NCBI RefSeq assembly: GCF_014203695.1
Contig: NZ_JACHJO010000001.1
Coordinates: 378,369 to 442,368, forward strand
Reading direction: 5' to 3'
Origin: Nocardiopsis algeriensis
GTDB lineage: Bacteria; Actinomycetota; Actinomycetes; Streptosporangiales; Streptosporangiaceae
Length of the DNA: 64,000 bases
Part shown: positions 11,601 through 18,835 of the stretch, in pieces
Layout: every line of letters begins with the position of its first letter
Numbering within the stretch: the first letter of the stretch is position 1
Made by a program: the position numbers and the translations under genes
Notes under the pieces: generated by a model
Seen by the model: the letters and a program-made list of their open reading frames with translations, nothing else
Database searches by the model: none
Told to the model about the DNA's origin: nothing

Positions 11601-14600
11601 GTCCGCCAGTACTCCACCTGACGCGACAGCACACCCGTGCCGTCCTCGTCCGAACCCACCCCGCCGGACGAGCCCAGCCACTCCCGCTGCCAGAGGGCGT
11701 AGTCGGCGTACTGGACCTCCAGCGGTTCCCACGCCGGAGCCTGACCGTCGTTCCTGGCCCGGTAGGCCTCCTCCAGATCCCGCAGCAGCGGGCCCATCGA
11801 GGCACCGTCACCCGCGATGTGGTGCACCAGCAGCTCCAGACACCACCCACTGGGCTCTTCGGCCAACCGTGCCCGCACCGGCAGCTCCGCCGACAGGTCG
11901 AACCGGTACTCGGCCAGGGGGACAGGTGAGGACGCGGCTTCCGCCCCGTGCTCGAACACCAGCGCCTCGCGGGCCGGTCCGGGGTCGAGGACGTGCTGGT
12001 AGGGCTCGCCCTCGGCCTCGCGGAACACCGTGCGCAGCGACTCGTGGCGCTCCACCACATCACCCAGCGCCGCCTCCAGCACGCCCGCGTCCACCGCACC
12101 CGACAGACGCAGCACCACCGGAATGTTGTACGTCGTGTTCGGCCCCTCCAACCGGTCCAGGAACCACAACCGCCGCTGCGCGAACGACAGCGGAACCCGC
12201 TCCGGACGGTCCACCGGAACGACCGCCGGCAGTTCCGGGGCCCGGGGGCCGCCGTCCGCCACCTGTTCCGCCAGGGCCGCCACCGTCGGTCGGGCGAACA
12301 CCTCGCGCAGGGTGACCTCCGAGCCGAACACCTCCCGCATCCGGGCGATGAGGCGTGCGGCCAGCAGGGAGTGCCCGCCCAGGTCGAAGAAGGAGTCGTC
12401 GATGGTCACCGACTCCAGCCCCAGCACCTCCGCGAACAGCCCGCACAGGACCTCCTCGCGCGCATCGCGTGCGGCACGCCCCCGCGACAGCGCCCCGAAA
12501 TCGGGCTCGGGAAGCGCACGCCGGTCCAGCTTCCCGCTGTCGTTGAGGGGCAGCGCGTCGAGCGGCACCACGGCCGAGGGCACCATGTGCTCGGGGAGGA
12601 CCTCGGCAGCCCGGGCCCGCAGCTCCACCGGCTCCAGGTCCGCCCCCGGCTCCGGAACCACGTAGGCCACCAGGCGCTTCTCCCCGACGGTGCCGCCGTG
12701 GGCCGTCACCACGGCCGCCGCCACCTGCGGCAGCGCCGTGAACGCGGTCTCGACCTCGCCGGGCTCGATACGGAAACCGCGGATCTTCACCTGGCCGTCA
12801 GCACGGCCCACCACCACCAGATGACCGTCCTCGGTCCACCTCCCCAGGTCACCCGTCCGGTACATCCGCTCCCCCGGACCGCCGAACGGATCCGGCAGGA
12901 ACCGCTCCGCTGTGGCCACCGGCTGACCCAGATAACCGTCGGCCAGACCCACACCCGCCGCATACACCTCACCGGCCACGCCCACGGGGAGCGGGCGCAG
13001 CCGCTCGTCCAGCACATACACCCGCTTACCGGACAGCGGACGGCCCACCGGGGCGCAGTCCCCGGACATGTCGTCCAACGTCATCGCGTTGGTGAAGATC
13101 ATGGCCTCAACAGGCCCGTAGCCATGCACCAGCCGCACCCCCGGGAACATCTCCCGGAACCGGCGCAGGTGCTCCACCGAGGGCGCCTCGCCACCGGTCA
13201 TCACCTGGCGCACACCCGAAAACACCCGCGGATACTCGTCCAACATCAGGTTGAAGAGCCCCGCCGACAGCCACAGCGTCGTCACCCCGTGCTCGGCCAC
13301 CAGAGCCTCGATCAACTCCGGGCGCGTGTGCCGGCCCGGCTGCAGCACACACCGCGCCCCGTTCAGCAGAGAGCCCCAGAACTCCAGCGCGAACACGTCC
13401 CACGACAGCAGACCCGACTGCAACCACACCTGATCCGCACCGAAGTCCGCGAAGTCCTGACCCCGCAGCGTCCCCACCACCGCACGATGCGGCACCAGCA
13501 CACCCTTGGGACGCCCCGTCGAACCCGACGTGAACATCACACACAGGCCGTCGGCCGCGCCCAGGGGCACACCCGGGGCCGCCCCCGGCCGCGACGCGAT
13601 CACCTCCGCGTCGGTGTCCACCGCCACCGGCGGGAAGACCGTGGACACGCGCCCCGCCTGCTGCGCACACGTCACCAGGTGACGCGCTCCCGCACCCTCC
13701 ACCAGCGAGCCCAGCCGCTCGTCGGGGAAGGCGGGATCCAGGAGCAGGTACGGGGCCCCCGCCTTCACCGCCGCCAGGACCGACACCGCGAGATCGGGCC
13801 CGCGCTCCAGCAGGACCGCCACGACCTCGCCCCGCGCGACCCCGCGCGCCACCAGGTGGTGGGCCAACCGGTTCGCACGCTCGTCGAGCTCGGCGTAGGT
13901 CAGCCGCTCCTCACCGAACACCACCGCCACCGCGTCCGGAGCCTCCCGCACCCGCTCCCCGAACACCTCGGCAGCCGTCCGATCGCACACCCCGCTCCCG
14001 GTCGCGTTGAACTCCGTGATCTGGCGGAGGCGGTCGGCCGGGTCCAGGCCGTCGGCGTCCCGCACCGCCGTGTCGGGTGCGGCGCACAGCTGCTCGACCA
14101 GGGCCTCGAAGCTCCGGCGGTGGCGCTCCAGCTCCTCGGGGGAGAAGACCGCCGGGTTGGCATCGAAGTCGACGTGCAGGGGGCCTCCGCGTTCGCGCTG
14201 GAGGATGTCGATCCGCAGTTCCTCGATCGGTCCCTGGAAGATGTTGTGCGACGTCGCGTGCAGGCCCGCGAAGGAGAGGCCGTAGTCGAACGCCATGATG
14301 TTGACGATGGGTCCGCACTCGTGCCGCGCGTCGGCGGTCTGTCCGAGCATGCGCAGGGCCGAGGCGATCGGGTGGCGCTGGTGGGGGAGGCAGGCGCGCA
14401 GGTCGGCGGCCACCGTCCGGGCGAGTTCGGCGAACGTGGTGCCGGGGGTGACCGAGCAGCGCAGCGGGACGACGTTGGACTGCATACCGGGGGTCCGGCG
14501 GCTGAGCGGGGTGGCCCGCGCCGCGACGGGCAGGCTGAGCAGGACGTCCTCCTCCCCCGACCACTGGCGCGTGTAGACCGCGGCCGCGGCCATGAGCACC

Positions 14601-15349
14601 TGTTTCCACCCCGTCCCGATCCGGGCGGCCGCCGCCTCGATGCGGGCCAGCCCCTCCTCCCCGATGACGCTGGTGGAGCGCAGGTGGTGGTGGGAGGGCG
14701 GGGCGACACGGCCGGTCAGGGAGGTGTACGACGGGGCCCCGGCCAGCCGGGCCTCCCAGTAGGCGCGGTCGGCGGCGCCCTCGTCGCCGGTCCGGTAGCG
14801 CAGGTTCTCGTCCAGCAGCTCCCGGAAGGAGCCGAAGGCCGGAAGAGGGTCGGCTCCGGCGGCCAGGTCGGTGTACACCTCGGCGGTCCGGCGGGCCAGG
14901 AGCATGAAGGTGTAGCCGTCGACGACGAGGTGGTGGGCGCGCACGTACCAGAGGTGGTGCTGCTCGCCGATCCGGAAGAGGACGAAGGCGCACAGGTCGT
15001 CCGTGTACGGGTCCGGTGCGCGGCCCACGTCCTGGCGCATCCACTCCAGTGCCGCGCCTCGGGGGTCGGGGGCCCCGCTCAGGTCGACCACCCTCAGGGG
15101 CCGGCGTGCCGAGGGGTCGGGGTACTGCACCGGTCCGGAGTCGGTGCCGATGAAGCGCAGCCGGAGGTTCTCGGACTCCTCGACGACCCTGTCGACGGCA
15201 CGCGCCAGCACCTCGGCGTCGAGCGGGCCTTCGATCTCGTGGTACTCGGCATTGACGAACATCGGTGTCGCAGGGTCGGCCTGCTGGGCGAACCAGATCC
15301 CGCTCTGCGATTCACTGAGCGGCCAGGTCTCGTCATGGTGGGGGGACAT
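2681..15349 (-). CDS. Nonribosomal peptide synthetase, four C-A-T modules
   Basis: This 4222-residue NRPS has the order C-A-T repeated four times, with no epimerase or thioesterase. C1 (about 8-435, HHLVVDG near 138) resembles the first condensation domains of EntF-like and lipopeptide synthetases, so it may take an acyl or aryl starter. C2-C4 carry HHIAGDGAS near 1176, 2236 and 3293. Each T domain has the phosphopantetheine site LGGHSLL, with serines at 994, 2051, 3106 and 4163, giving a very regular 1055-1057-residue module. Pocket residues aligned by hand to GrsA read DVLWMGGIF in A1 and DGLWMGGIF in A2, A3 and A4, close to valine-type pockets. ATG 15349 has GAGGAA as ribosome site. The tail is basic (KRARPKLSRRTRQG) and may dock to the next subunit. 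The product identity is inference. Confidence 0.96.
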   Translation of the reverse strand: MSPHHDETWPLSESQSGIWFAQQADPATPMFVNAEYHEIEGPLDAEVLARAVDRVVEESENLRLRFIGTDSGPVQYPDPSARRPLRVVDLSGAPDPRGAALEWMRQDVGRAPDPYTDDLCAFVLFRIGEQHHLWYVRAHHLVVDGYTFMLLARRTAEVYTDLAAGADPLPAFGSFRELLDENLRYRTGDEGAADRAYWEARLAGAPSYTSLTGRVAPPSHHHLRSTSVIGEEGLARIEAAAARIGTGWKQVLMAAAAVYTRQWSGEEDVLLSLPVAARATPLSRRTPGMQSNVVPLRCSVTPGTTFAELARTVAADLRACLPHQRHPIASALRMLGQTADARHECGPIVNIMAFDYGLSFAGLHATSHNIFQGPIEELRIDILQRERGGPLHVDFDANPAVFSPEELERHRRSFEALVEQLCAAPDTAVRDADGLDPADRLRQITEFNATGSGVCDRTAAEVFGERVREAPDAVAVVFGEERLTYAELDERANRLAHHLVARGVARGEVVAVLLERGPDLAVSVLAAVKAGAPYLLLDPAFPDERLGSLVEGAGARHLVTCAQQAGRVSTVFPPVAVDTDAEVIASRPGAAPGVPLGAADGLCVMFTSGSTGRPKGVLVPHRAVVGTLRGQDFADFGADQVWLQSGLLSWDVFALEFWGSLLNGARCVLQPGRHTRPELIEALVAEHGVTTLWLSAGLFNLMLDEYPRVFSGVRQVMTGGEAPSVEHLRRFREMFPGVRLVHGYGPVEAMIFTNAMTLDDMSGDCAPVGRPLSGKRVYVLDERLRPLPVGVAGEVYAAGVGLADGYLGQPVATAERFLPDPFGGPGERMYRTGDLGRWTEDGHLVVVGRADGQVKIRGFRIEPGEVETAFTALPQVAAAVVTAHGGTVGEKRLVAYVVPEPGADLEPVELRARAAEVLPEHMVPSAVVPLDALPLNDSGKLDRRALPEPDFGALSRGRAARDAREEVLCGLFAEVLGLESVTIDDSFFDLGGHSLLAARLIARMREVFGSEVTLREVFARPTVAALAEQVADGGPRAPELPAVVPVDRPERVPLSFAQRRLWFLDRLEGPNTTYNIPVVLRLSGAVDAGVLEAALGDVVERHESLRTVFREAEGEPYQHVLDPGPAREALVFEHGAEAASSPVPLAEYRFDLSAELPVRARLAEEPSGWCLELLVHHIAGDGASMGPLLRDLEEAYRARNDGQAPAWEPLEVQYADYALWQREWLGSSGGVGSDEDGTGVLSRQVEYWRTALEGAPEELALPWDRVRPAVASHRGGFVPLALPDEVGAALERVARAHGCTLHMVLQAAVAVALSRLGAGPDIPLGTPVAGRSGRALEDLVGFFVNTVVSRVDVSGDPSLGELLGRVRDRALVDLEHGDVPFDVLVEELNPVRSAGRNPLFQVMLTLEHDTLVPLDLGGTSALPELDPGYDIAKFDLELSFSRTSAGALRGRVGYAVDLFEESTVRRLAGVLVRVLEQMVRDTSASVHGMDVVSDSDRAALEAWNATGSGVADRTVAEVFEEHARRDPGAVAVVFGEERLTYAELDERANRLAHHLLARGAAKGDVVAILLERGPDLAVGVLAAAKAGTPYLLLDPGFPDERLRSLAESANTRYVIGRELFADRVVTAHAPVLVDTDAEVIASRSGAAPDAGVGAGDPFGVIFTSGSTGRPKGVLTSHRAVVGTFLGQDFVDLSPDQVWLQCAPVSWDGFVLEFWGALLSGAACVLQPERSPEPGRIAELVVRESVTTLWLSAGLFNLLLDEYPRVFSGVRQVMTGGEAPSVEHLRRFREAFPPVRLVHGYGPAEAMIFTNAMAVEEVSEGRVPVGRPLAGKRVYVLDGRLRQVPVGVVGEVYAAGVGLADGYLGQPVATAERFLPDPFGGPGERMYRTGDLGKWTEDGHLVVVGRADGQVKIRGFRIEPGEIETALAALPQVAAGVVTVHEDSSGDRRLVGYAVPADDSPRIDGPELRSELSAVLPEHMVPSAVVVVDRLPLTPNGKVDRRALPEPDFGALSRGRAARDAREELLCGLFAEVLELESVTIDDSFFDLGGHSLLAARLMTRIRSSLGVEITLKDLFQTPTVAELAAMLREGGRKDGRRPQPRRMERPERIPLSYAQRRLWFLDRLEGPNTTYNIPVVLRLSGTVDAGVLEAALGDVVERHEVLRTVFREAEGEPYQHILDTDRAREMLVLDRGEHTDISVPLAEYRFDLSAELPVRARLSEDVGGGWCLELLVHHIAGDGASMGPLLRDLTRAYEARRAGVTDDRAPLAVQYADYALWQREWLGSSGGAGSDEDGGSVLSRQVEYWRTALEGAPEELVLPWDRVRPAVASHRGGFVPISLPEGMAERLERVARVHGCTLHMVLQAAVAVALSRLGAGPDIPLGTPVAGRGEGVLEDLVGFFVNTVVSRVDVSGDPSLGELLGRVRDRALVDLEHGDVPFDVLVEELNPVRSAGRNPLFQVMLTLEHDTFGDVDLGGIGAVVEADTSVDAAKFDLTVAFESDGSGLRGRVGYAVDLFEESTVRRLAGVLVRVLEQMVRDTGASVHGVDVVSDSDRAALEAWNATGAGVADRTVAEVFEEHARRDPGAVAVVFGEERLTYAELDERANRLAHHLVARGVARGEVAAVLLERGPDLAVSVLAAVKAGTPYLLLDPGFPDERLRSLADSAGARMVVTRREEADRVPTGAEPVLVDADAEVIASRSGMAPDAGVGAGDPFGVIFTSGSTGRPKGVLTSHRAVVGTFLGQDFVDLSPDQVWLQCAPVSWDGFVLEFWGALLSGAACVLQPGRNPEPELIEKLCVQHRVTTLWASAGLLNLLLDQHPDTFSYARQVMTGGEAPSVEHLRRFREVFPRVRLVHGYGPAEAMIFTNAMAVEEVPEGRVPVGRPLAGKRVYVLDERLRPLPVGVAGEVYAAGVGLADGYLGRPAETAERFLPDPFGAPGERMYRTGDLGKWTEDGHLVVVGRADGQVKIRGFRIEPGEVETALAGTAGVDHAAVLVHGDTVGEKRLVAYVVPAGEAEVDPAQVRMSASAVLPEHMVPSAVVVVDRLPLTPNGKLDRRALPEPDFGALSRGRAARDAREEVLCGLFAEVLGLESVTIDDSFFDLGGHSLLAARLIARMREVFGSEVGLRDLFLHPTVAALSAVLGEEGRKGGRRPQPRHMERPERIPLSYAQRRLWFLDRLEGPNTTYNIPVVLRLSDAVDAGALEAALGDVVERHESLRTVFRETEGEPYQHILDPGPAREMLVLECARAADGPSFPPLSGHRFDLSAELPVRARLSEDVGGGWCLELLVHHIAGDGASMGPLLRDLEEAYRARVAGQVPAWEPLEVQYADYALWQREWLGSSGGAGSDEDGGSVLSRQVEYWRTALEGAPEELVLPWDRVRPAVASHRGGFVPISLPEGMAERLERVARVHGCTLHMVLQAAVAVALSRLGAGPDIPLGTPVAGRSGRALEDLVGFFVNTVVSRVDVSGDPSLGELLGRVRDRALVDLEHGDVPFDVLVEELNPVRSAGRNPLFQVMLTLRHGGIDAIDLAGVTATPDLDDDLDVAKFDLSIGFESDGSGLRGRVGYAVDLFEESTVRRLAGVLVRVLEQIVRDTGVPVHGMDVVPEQDRRALEAWNATGSGTADRTMAEVFEEHARRGPGAVAVVFGEERLTYAELDERANRLAHHLLARGTARGDVVAILLERGPDLAVSVLAAVKAGTPYLLLDPGFPDERLRSLAGSAGVRTVVTRSEEADRVPTGEEPVLVDADAETISHLPGSVPDARANPADGACVIFTSGSTGRPKGVLTSHRAVVGTFLGQDFVDLSPGQVWLQCAPVSWDGFVLEFWGALLSGAACVLQPERSPEPGRIAELVVRESVTTLWLSAGLFNLLLDEYPQVFAGVLQVMTGGEAPSVEHLRRFREAFPQVRLVHGYGPAEAMIFTNARTLSSVTEGRVPVGGPLAGKRVHVLDERLRPLPVGVVGEVYAAGVGLAHGYLGRPTETAERFLPDPFGGPGERIYRTGDLGKWTEDGHLVVVGRADGQVKIRGFRIEPGEVEAAFTALPQVAAAVVVAHGDTVGEKRLVAYAAPEAGADLEPVELRARAAEALPEHMVPSVVVVVDRIPLTPNGKVDRRALPEPDFGALSRGRAARDAREEVLCGLFAEVLELESVTIDDSFFDLGGHSLLAARLMTRIRSSLGVEITLKDLFQTPTVAELAHKVGQATPAKRARPKLSRRTRQGVRL

Positions 15350-15443
15350 CGCACGGTTCCTCGTCGTCGGGTGATCACAGAGACCGCCGTTGCGGTACGA
15401 GCAGAAACGTAGTTCCGCGTCTCCCGTGTCCCCGGCACACGAG

Positions 15444-15478
15444 CGGGGCAGATCGACGGCAGTTGCCGGTCTGCCCCG
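15444..15478 (-). terminator. Hairpin between the SnoaL gene and the NRPS
   Basis: CGGGGCAGA at 15444-15452 pairs with TCTGCCCCG at 15470-15478, and an inner CGGC/GCCG stem closes on AGTT. It lies 13 bases after the SnoaL stop and about 95 bases before the NRPS start. The tailoring operon probably ends here and the NRPS has its own promoter. Confidence 0.6.
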
Positions 15479-15491
15479 TCCGCTGCCCCGG

Positions 15492-15914
15492 TCAGACCAT
15501 GGGCGAGAAGAAGTAGGTGTCCCGGCGGCGGAAGCGGCCGTCCGGCCCGGAGGTGAAGAAGTCCGCGTAGCGCAGGGAGACCGAGGTGCCGTCCTTGAGG
15601 ACGCCGGCGAAGCTTCCCTGGACGGCCACGCGGCCGTCCTCGCCCACGACCACGGAGTCGGGGGTGTGGACGCCTTCGCGGATCACCCTGGCCTCGCGGT
15701 AGAACCGCTCGAAGGAGGTGCGCCCGACGATCGGCTGGTAGCCGGGGCGCTCGTAGACGACGTCGTCGCTGAAGAGTTCGAGGAGCCCGCCGATGTCTCC
15801 CCCGTCCACCCGGGCGTAGACCTCGCGGGCACGGGCGTCCAGCTCACCGGCGGAGGCGGGCGCCGGCCGGGAGGGGGCGGAGGGAAAGGCGCGGACGGTG
15901 TCGGTGACGGTCAT
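15492..15914 (-). CDS. SnoaL-like (NTF2-fold) protein
   Basis: A 140-residue protein of the SnoaL/NTF2-like cone fold. The core pattern is visible: ALDAR-like helix, then GGDIGGLLELFSDDVVYERP, a loop with GRTSFERFYREAR, and closing strands with RYADFFTSGPDGRFRRRDTY. Such proteins act as small isomerases, cyclases or hydrolases, or just bind ligands, in antibiotic pathways; catalytic residues cannot be assigned here. ATG 15914 follows a strong AGAAGGAG site, which decides the start. It is the last gene of the tailoring operon, 50 bases after the aminotransferase, and is followed by a hairpin. A second SnoaL-like gene lies at 26384. Confidence 0.8.
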   Translation of the reverse strand: MTVTDTVRAFPSAPSRPAPASAGELDARAREVYARVDGGDIGGLLELFSDDVVYERPGYQPIVGRTSFERFYREARVIREGVHTPDSVVVGEDGRVAVQGSFAGVLKDGTSVSLRYADFFTSGPDGRFRRRDTYFFSPMV

Positions 15915-15964
15915 GGTACGGCTCCTTCTGGGGGGGTGGTGCGGTCGTGATTCGGGAGTGGATG

Positions 15965-17005
15965 TCATCGGGCGGGGACCGGCCTCAGCCAGCCGCGGTG
16001 GTCGGGGACGCGTCCGTGCTGCACGTCGAGGAGGGCGCCGCGCAGGGCGCGTGTGACGGGACCCGGCGTTCCGTCGCCGATCGTCCAGTCGCCGCCTTCG
16101 TCGCGGACCCGGGAGACGGGGGTGACGACCGCCGCGGTGCCGCAGGAGAACGCCTCGGTCATCTCGCCCGACTCGCATTCCTTGCGCCACTGCTCCAGCG
16201 AGACCCGTTCGACGACCGGGGTGTGTCCCAGGTCGGCGGCGAGGTCGAGGACGCTGGCCCTGGTCACGGAGGGCAGGACCGTACCGGTGAGCTCCGGGGT
16301 GACCACCCGGGCCCCGTCGGGGCCTCCGCGGACGAAGAACAGGCTCATGGCGCCCGCCTCCTCGATCCAGCGGCGCTCCTCCGAGTCGAGCCAGACGACC
16401 TGTTGGCATCCCTTCTCGGAGGCGCGGTTCTGGGCGAGGTAGGTGGGGGCGTAGTTGCCCGCGCACTTGATGTCCCCGGTCCCACCGGGCATGGCGCGGC
16501 TCTGGTCGTGGCACACCCACACCGAGATGGCGTCCGCGTCGCCGAAGAGCCCGCCGGTGGCGAAGGCGATGAGCAGGAAGGTGTACCGGCGTGCGGGCCG
16601 GAGCATGAGGTCGGGTTCGCTCGCGAACATGAGGGGGCGCAGGTAGAGGCTCTGCGAGCCGTCGCCGCCGAGCATGCCCCCGTCCACCGCCACCAGTTCC
16701 TCCGCCGCCGCGAGGAACACCTCCTCGGGCAGTTCGGGCATGGCGAGGCGGCGGGCGGAGTCCCGGAAGCGCCGGGCGTTCTCCTCGGGGCGGAAGAGGG
16801 CGAGGCCTCCGTCGCGCCCCCGGAACGCCTTGAGGCCCTCGAAGACGACCTGGCCGTAGTGCAGTCCCACCATGGCGGGGTGCATGGGCAGCTCCCCGAA
16901 GGGGACAGTCCGCGCCGGGGACCAGCCGCTCTCCTCGGTCCAGTCCGCCAGGACCATGTGGGCGGTGAAGGCGTTTCCGTAGGCCGTGGTCTTCGTGCCG
17001 GTCAT
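15965..17005 (-). CDS. ilvE: Branched-chain amino acid aminotransferase
   Basis: A 346-residue fold-type IV PLP aminotransferase that interconverts branched-chain amino acids and their 2-oxo acids with glutamate. Landmarks are GLHYGQVVFEGLKAFRG, the LYLRPLMF strand, the PLP lysine in GDIKCAGNY, and SCGTAAVVTPV near the C-terminus. Length is normal for the family. The start is ATG 17005 with GGGTGA upstream, 4 bases after the glutamate-mutase large subunit stop, so the two are probably co-transcribed. In other peptide clusters such enzymes aminate methylated 2-oxo acids (for example 3-methylglutamate formation in daptomycin). Here it likely supplies a branched amino acid or acts on a mutase-derived skeleton, which is inference. 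Confidence 0.93.
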   Translation of the reverse strand: MTGTKTTAYGNAFTAHMVLADWTEESGWSPARTVPFGELPMHPAMVGLHYGQVVFEGLKAFRGRDGGLALFRPEENARRFRDSARRLAMPELPEEVFLAAAEELVAVDGGMLGGDGSQSLYLRPLMFASEPDLMLRPARRYTFLLIAFATGGLFGDADAISVWVCHDQSRAMPGGTGDIKCAGNYAPTYLAQNRASEKGCQQVVWLDSEERRWIEEAGAMSLFFVRGGPDGARVVTPELTGTVLPSVTRASVLDLAADLGHTPVVERVSLEQWRKECESGEMTEAFSCGTAAVVTPVSRVRDEGGDWTIGDGTPGPVTRALRGALLDVQHGRVPDHRGWLRPVPAR

Positions 17006-17009
17006 GGGT

Positions 17010-18290
17010 TCACCCGTTTCTCTCGGGCACGGGGGCCGCGCCGCTGTCGTGTCTGCGTTCCATGTAGGAGAGGGTCGAGATCAGGTCGGCGGAGGTCACC
17101 GCGCCGGAGCGGTGGGCCACCGGGGGGAGGGGCAGCGAACCGGTGTCCGCCCAGCGCAGGTGTCCGTCGTCGCCGATGCGGGAGCGCACCCGTCCGGCGT
17201 TGTCGGGGTGCAGGCAGTAAGGGATGTCGAGGTGGCCGCGGGAGAAGGCGCGCAGGAGCCCGGTCCCGATGTCGTCGGAGTGCTCCAGGACGGCGGACAG
17301 GAGTGCCCGGGCCTCCAGGTAGACGTCGCTGTCGGGGTCTCCGCCGGCCGCGGGCCGGGTCTCCTCCGCGGCCCGCGCCGCGATCTCCAGGGCCCGTACG
17401 TTCTCGCCGATGGTGGGGATGCGGTGCGCCTCGGCCTCGGTCTTGACAATCACGCGTTCGGCCCCTGCCTCCACGGCGGTCCTGGCCGCCTGCCGGAGCA
17501 GGGAGCGCGCTCCTCCGGGGGTGCGGGGGAAGAGCCCCATGTAGGTGTAGAGGACGACGTGCCACCGGGCACCGCCGAGGAACTCCGAGGCCAGGCGCCG
17601 CAGGGCGCGGATCGCCTCGCGGTCCTGCGCGGGGCTGGTCTGCTGGGCGTAGCTGAGGGAGATGCCGCGTATCCCGTGCTGGAGGAAGAACATGCCCTCC
17701 AGGAGGCTGAGGGCCACGAGCATCCCCGGCGGGCAGAGCTGGCCGAGCATGCAGCCGCCGAACGTCTCGACGTGCGCGGACCGTCCGTCCTCCGCGTGCG
17801 CGGCAAGGATCGCGGCCCCCTCCCGCCAGTTGGCGACGGACCGCTCCAGAGGGGTCCGCCCGTAGGGCAGGCAGTAGGAGACCGGTCCTCCCTCGGTCGC
17901 GGTCAGCCCGGCCCGCAGCAGGGACCGGAAGATCTCCTGCGGGGCCGCCGAGCCGTGTCTGACCTGCACGGGGAAGTCCGGCCCGGCCAGTCCGGCGAGG
18001 ACCTCGCGGGTCTGCTCCGGGGGGCGGGCGACGATGGGGTAGCCGTTGAGGTCGGTGCCGGCGAGCACCGCGCGCCGCGCGGAGGCGTTGTCACCCACCC
18101 GCGTGTAGCTGTCGAGCGTGATGGTGCCGACCGACGCGGCGTCGGCGGCCCGGGTGGCCGCGAGTCCGGCCCGCATCCGGCGGGGGTCGCCGAACCCCAT
18201 GCGCGGTTGGACCACGAGGCGGCCCCGGGCGTGCTCCCGTGCGACGAAGGAGCCGAACGCGTCCGTGTCGGGGAGGTCGTCGCGGGTCAT
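17010..18290 (-). CDS. mutE: Glutamate mutase (methylaspartate mutase) large subunit E
   Basis: A 426-residue homologue of the large subunit of coenzyme-B12 glutamate mutase, which rearranges L-glutamate to (2S,3S)-3-methylaspartate. Recalled motifs of the clostridial enzyme are recognisable: DSYTR (substrate-binding Arg), QVRHGS, EGGPVSYCLPYGRTPLE, an acidic VETFGG loop and VIVKTEAEAHRIPT with the conserved lysine. It is a little shorter than the clostridial protein. ATG 18290 overlaps the small-subunit stop as ATGA, so the two are translationally coupled and should form the E2S2 complex. Such pairs feed 3-methylaspartate into secondary metabolites such as friulimicin and vicenistatin. Whether the substrate here is glutamate is inference. 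Confidence 0.9.
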   Translation of the reverse strand: MTRDDLPDTDAFGSFVAREHARGRLVVQPRMGFGDPRRMRAGLAATRAADAASVGTITLDSYTRVGDNASARRAVLAGTDLNGYPIVARPPEQTREVLAGLAGPDFPVQVRHGSAAPQEIFRSLLRAGLTATEGGPVSYCLPYGRTPLERSVANWREGAAILAAHAEDGRSAHVETFGGCMLGQLCPPGMLVALSLLEGMFFLQHGIRGISLSYAQQTSPAQDREAIRALRRLASEFLGGARWHVVLYTYMGLFPRTPGGARSLLRQAARTAVEAGAERVIVKTEAEAHRIPTIGENVRALEIAARAAEETRPAAGGDPDSDVYLEARALLSAVLEHSDDIGTGLLRAFSRGHLDIPYCLHPDNAGRVRSRIGDDGHLRWADTGSLPLPPVAHRSGAVTSADLISTLSYMERRHDSGAAPVPERNG

Positions 18291-18739
18291 GACGCCGCCT
18301 CGAGGACGAGCCGTTCGAGGTAACCGCGGAAGGCGCCGGCGTCGCCGTCGGCGAAGACCTCGTCGAATCCGGCGTCGCGGAGGTCGCGGACCCGGTCCGG
18401 GGCCAGGGCCCCGTCGACGCCCAGTTTTCCGCCGATGACCGCGGTGACCCCGGCCGTTCCCGGGGCTGCGCGGAGGGCGGTGATCATACGGAGTCCGTCC
18501 TCGTACCCGTGCCCGTTGACGCTGCTGACCACGAGGAGGCGGGGCTCTTGTGCGCGCACCCGGTCGACGAGCAGGTCGTCGGGGACGCAGGGTCCGACGT
18601 TGTCGACCCGGTGCCCCGCCTCCTCCAGGAGGAGCTGGAGGAAGACGAGGTTCCAGGTGTGGGAGTCGGAGGAGGTTCCGGAAAGTACTGTCACGGGTCC
18701 GGGACCCGCGAGGGACGTGCCTTGGGGGATGGGCCTCAT
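18287..18739 (-). CDS. mutS: Glutamate mutase small subunit S, cobalamin-binding
   Basis: A 150-residue B12-binding domain. The cobalt-ligating histidine lies in SDSHTWNL, where the classical DxHxxG motif has Asn in place of Gly. Later come VVSSVNGHG and VIGGKLG, corresponding to the SxL and GG loops of the fold. The start chosen is ATG 18739. A longer version from TTG 18835 adds 32 residues unlike the family. The ribosome site is weak. The stop overlaps the large-subunit start (ATGA). Together with the E subunit it forms the mutase. The Asn for Gly change is probably a subfamily trait of actinomycete clusters, but that is from memory. Confidence 0.87.
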   Translation of the reverse strand: MRPIPQGTSLAGPGPVTVLSGTSSDSHTWNLVFLQLLLEEAGHRVDNVGPCVPDDLLVDRVRAQEPRLLVVSSVNGHGYEDGLRMITALRAAPGTAGVTAVIGGKLGVDGALAPDRVRDLRDAGFDEVFADGDAGAFRGYLERLVLEAAS

Positions 18740-18835
18740 GGGACACCGCCAGTGGCTCGGAGGGGGCGTTCTTCTCGTCAGGCGTGAGAAACGTATCCCT
18801 CGGGGTCCCCGGCGGACCGGAAGAAGAAGAGGCAA

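Noticed and set aside
37-15412. Very long open frames on the plus strand across the NRPS region (832, 2335, 799 and 1154 codons)
   Set aside because: They are antisense to the NRPS, are full of His/Arg/Gln/Pro, and have no recognisable domains; they arise from high-GC codon bias.
18740-18835. 32-residue N-terminal extension of the mutase small subunit from TTG 18835
   Set aside because: Arg/Pro-rich, unlike the family, and an ATG at 18739 gives a normal-length protein.
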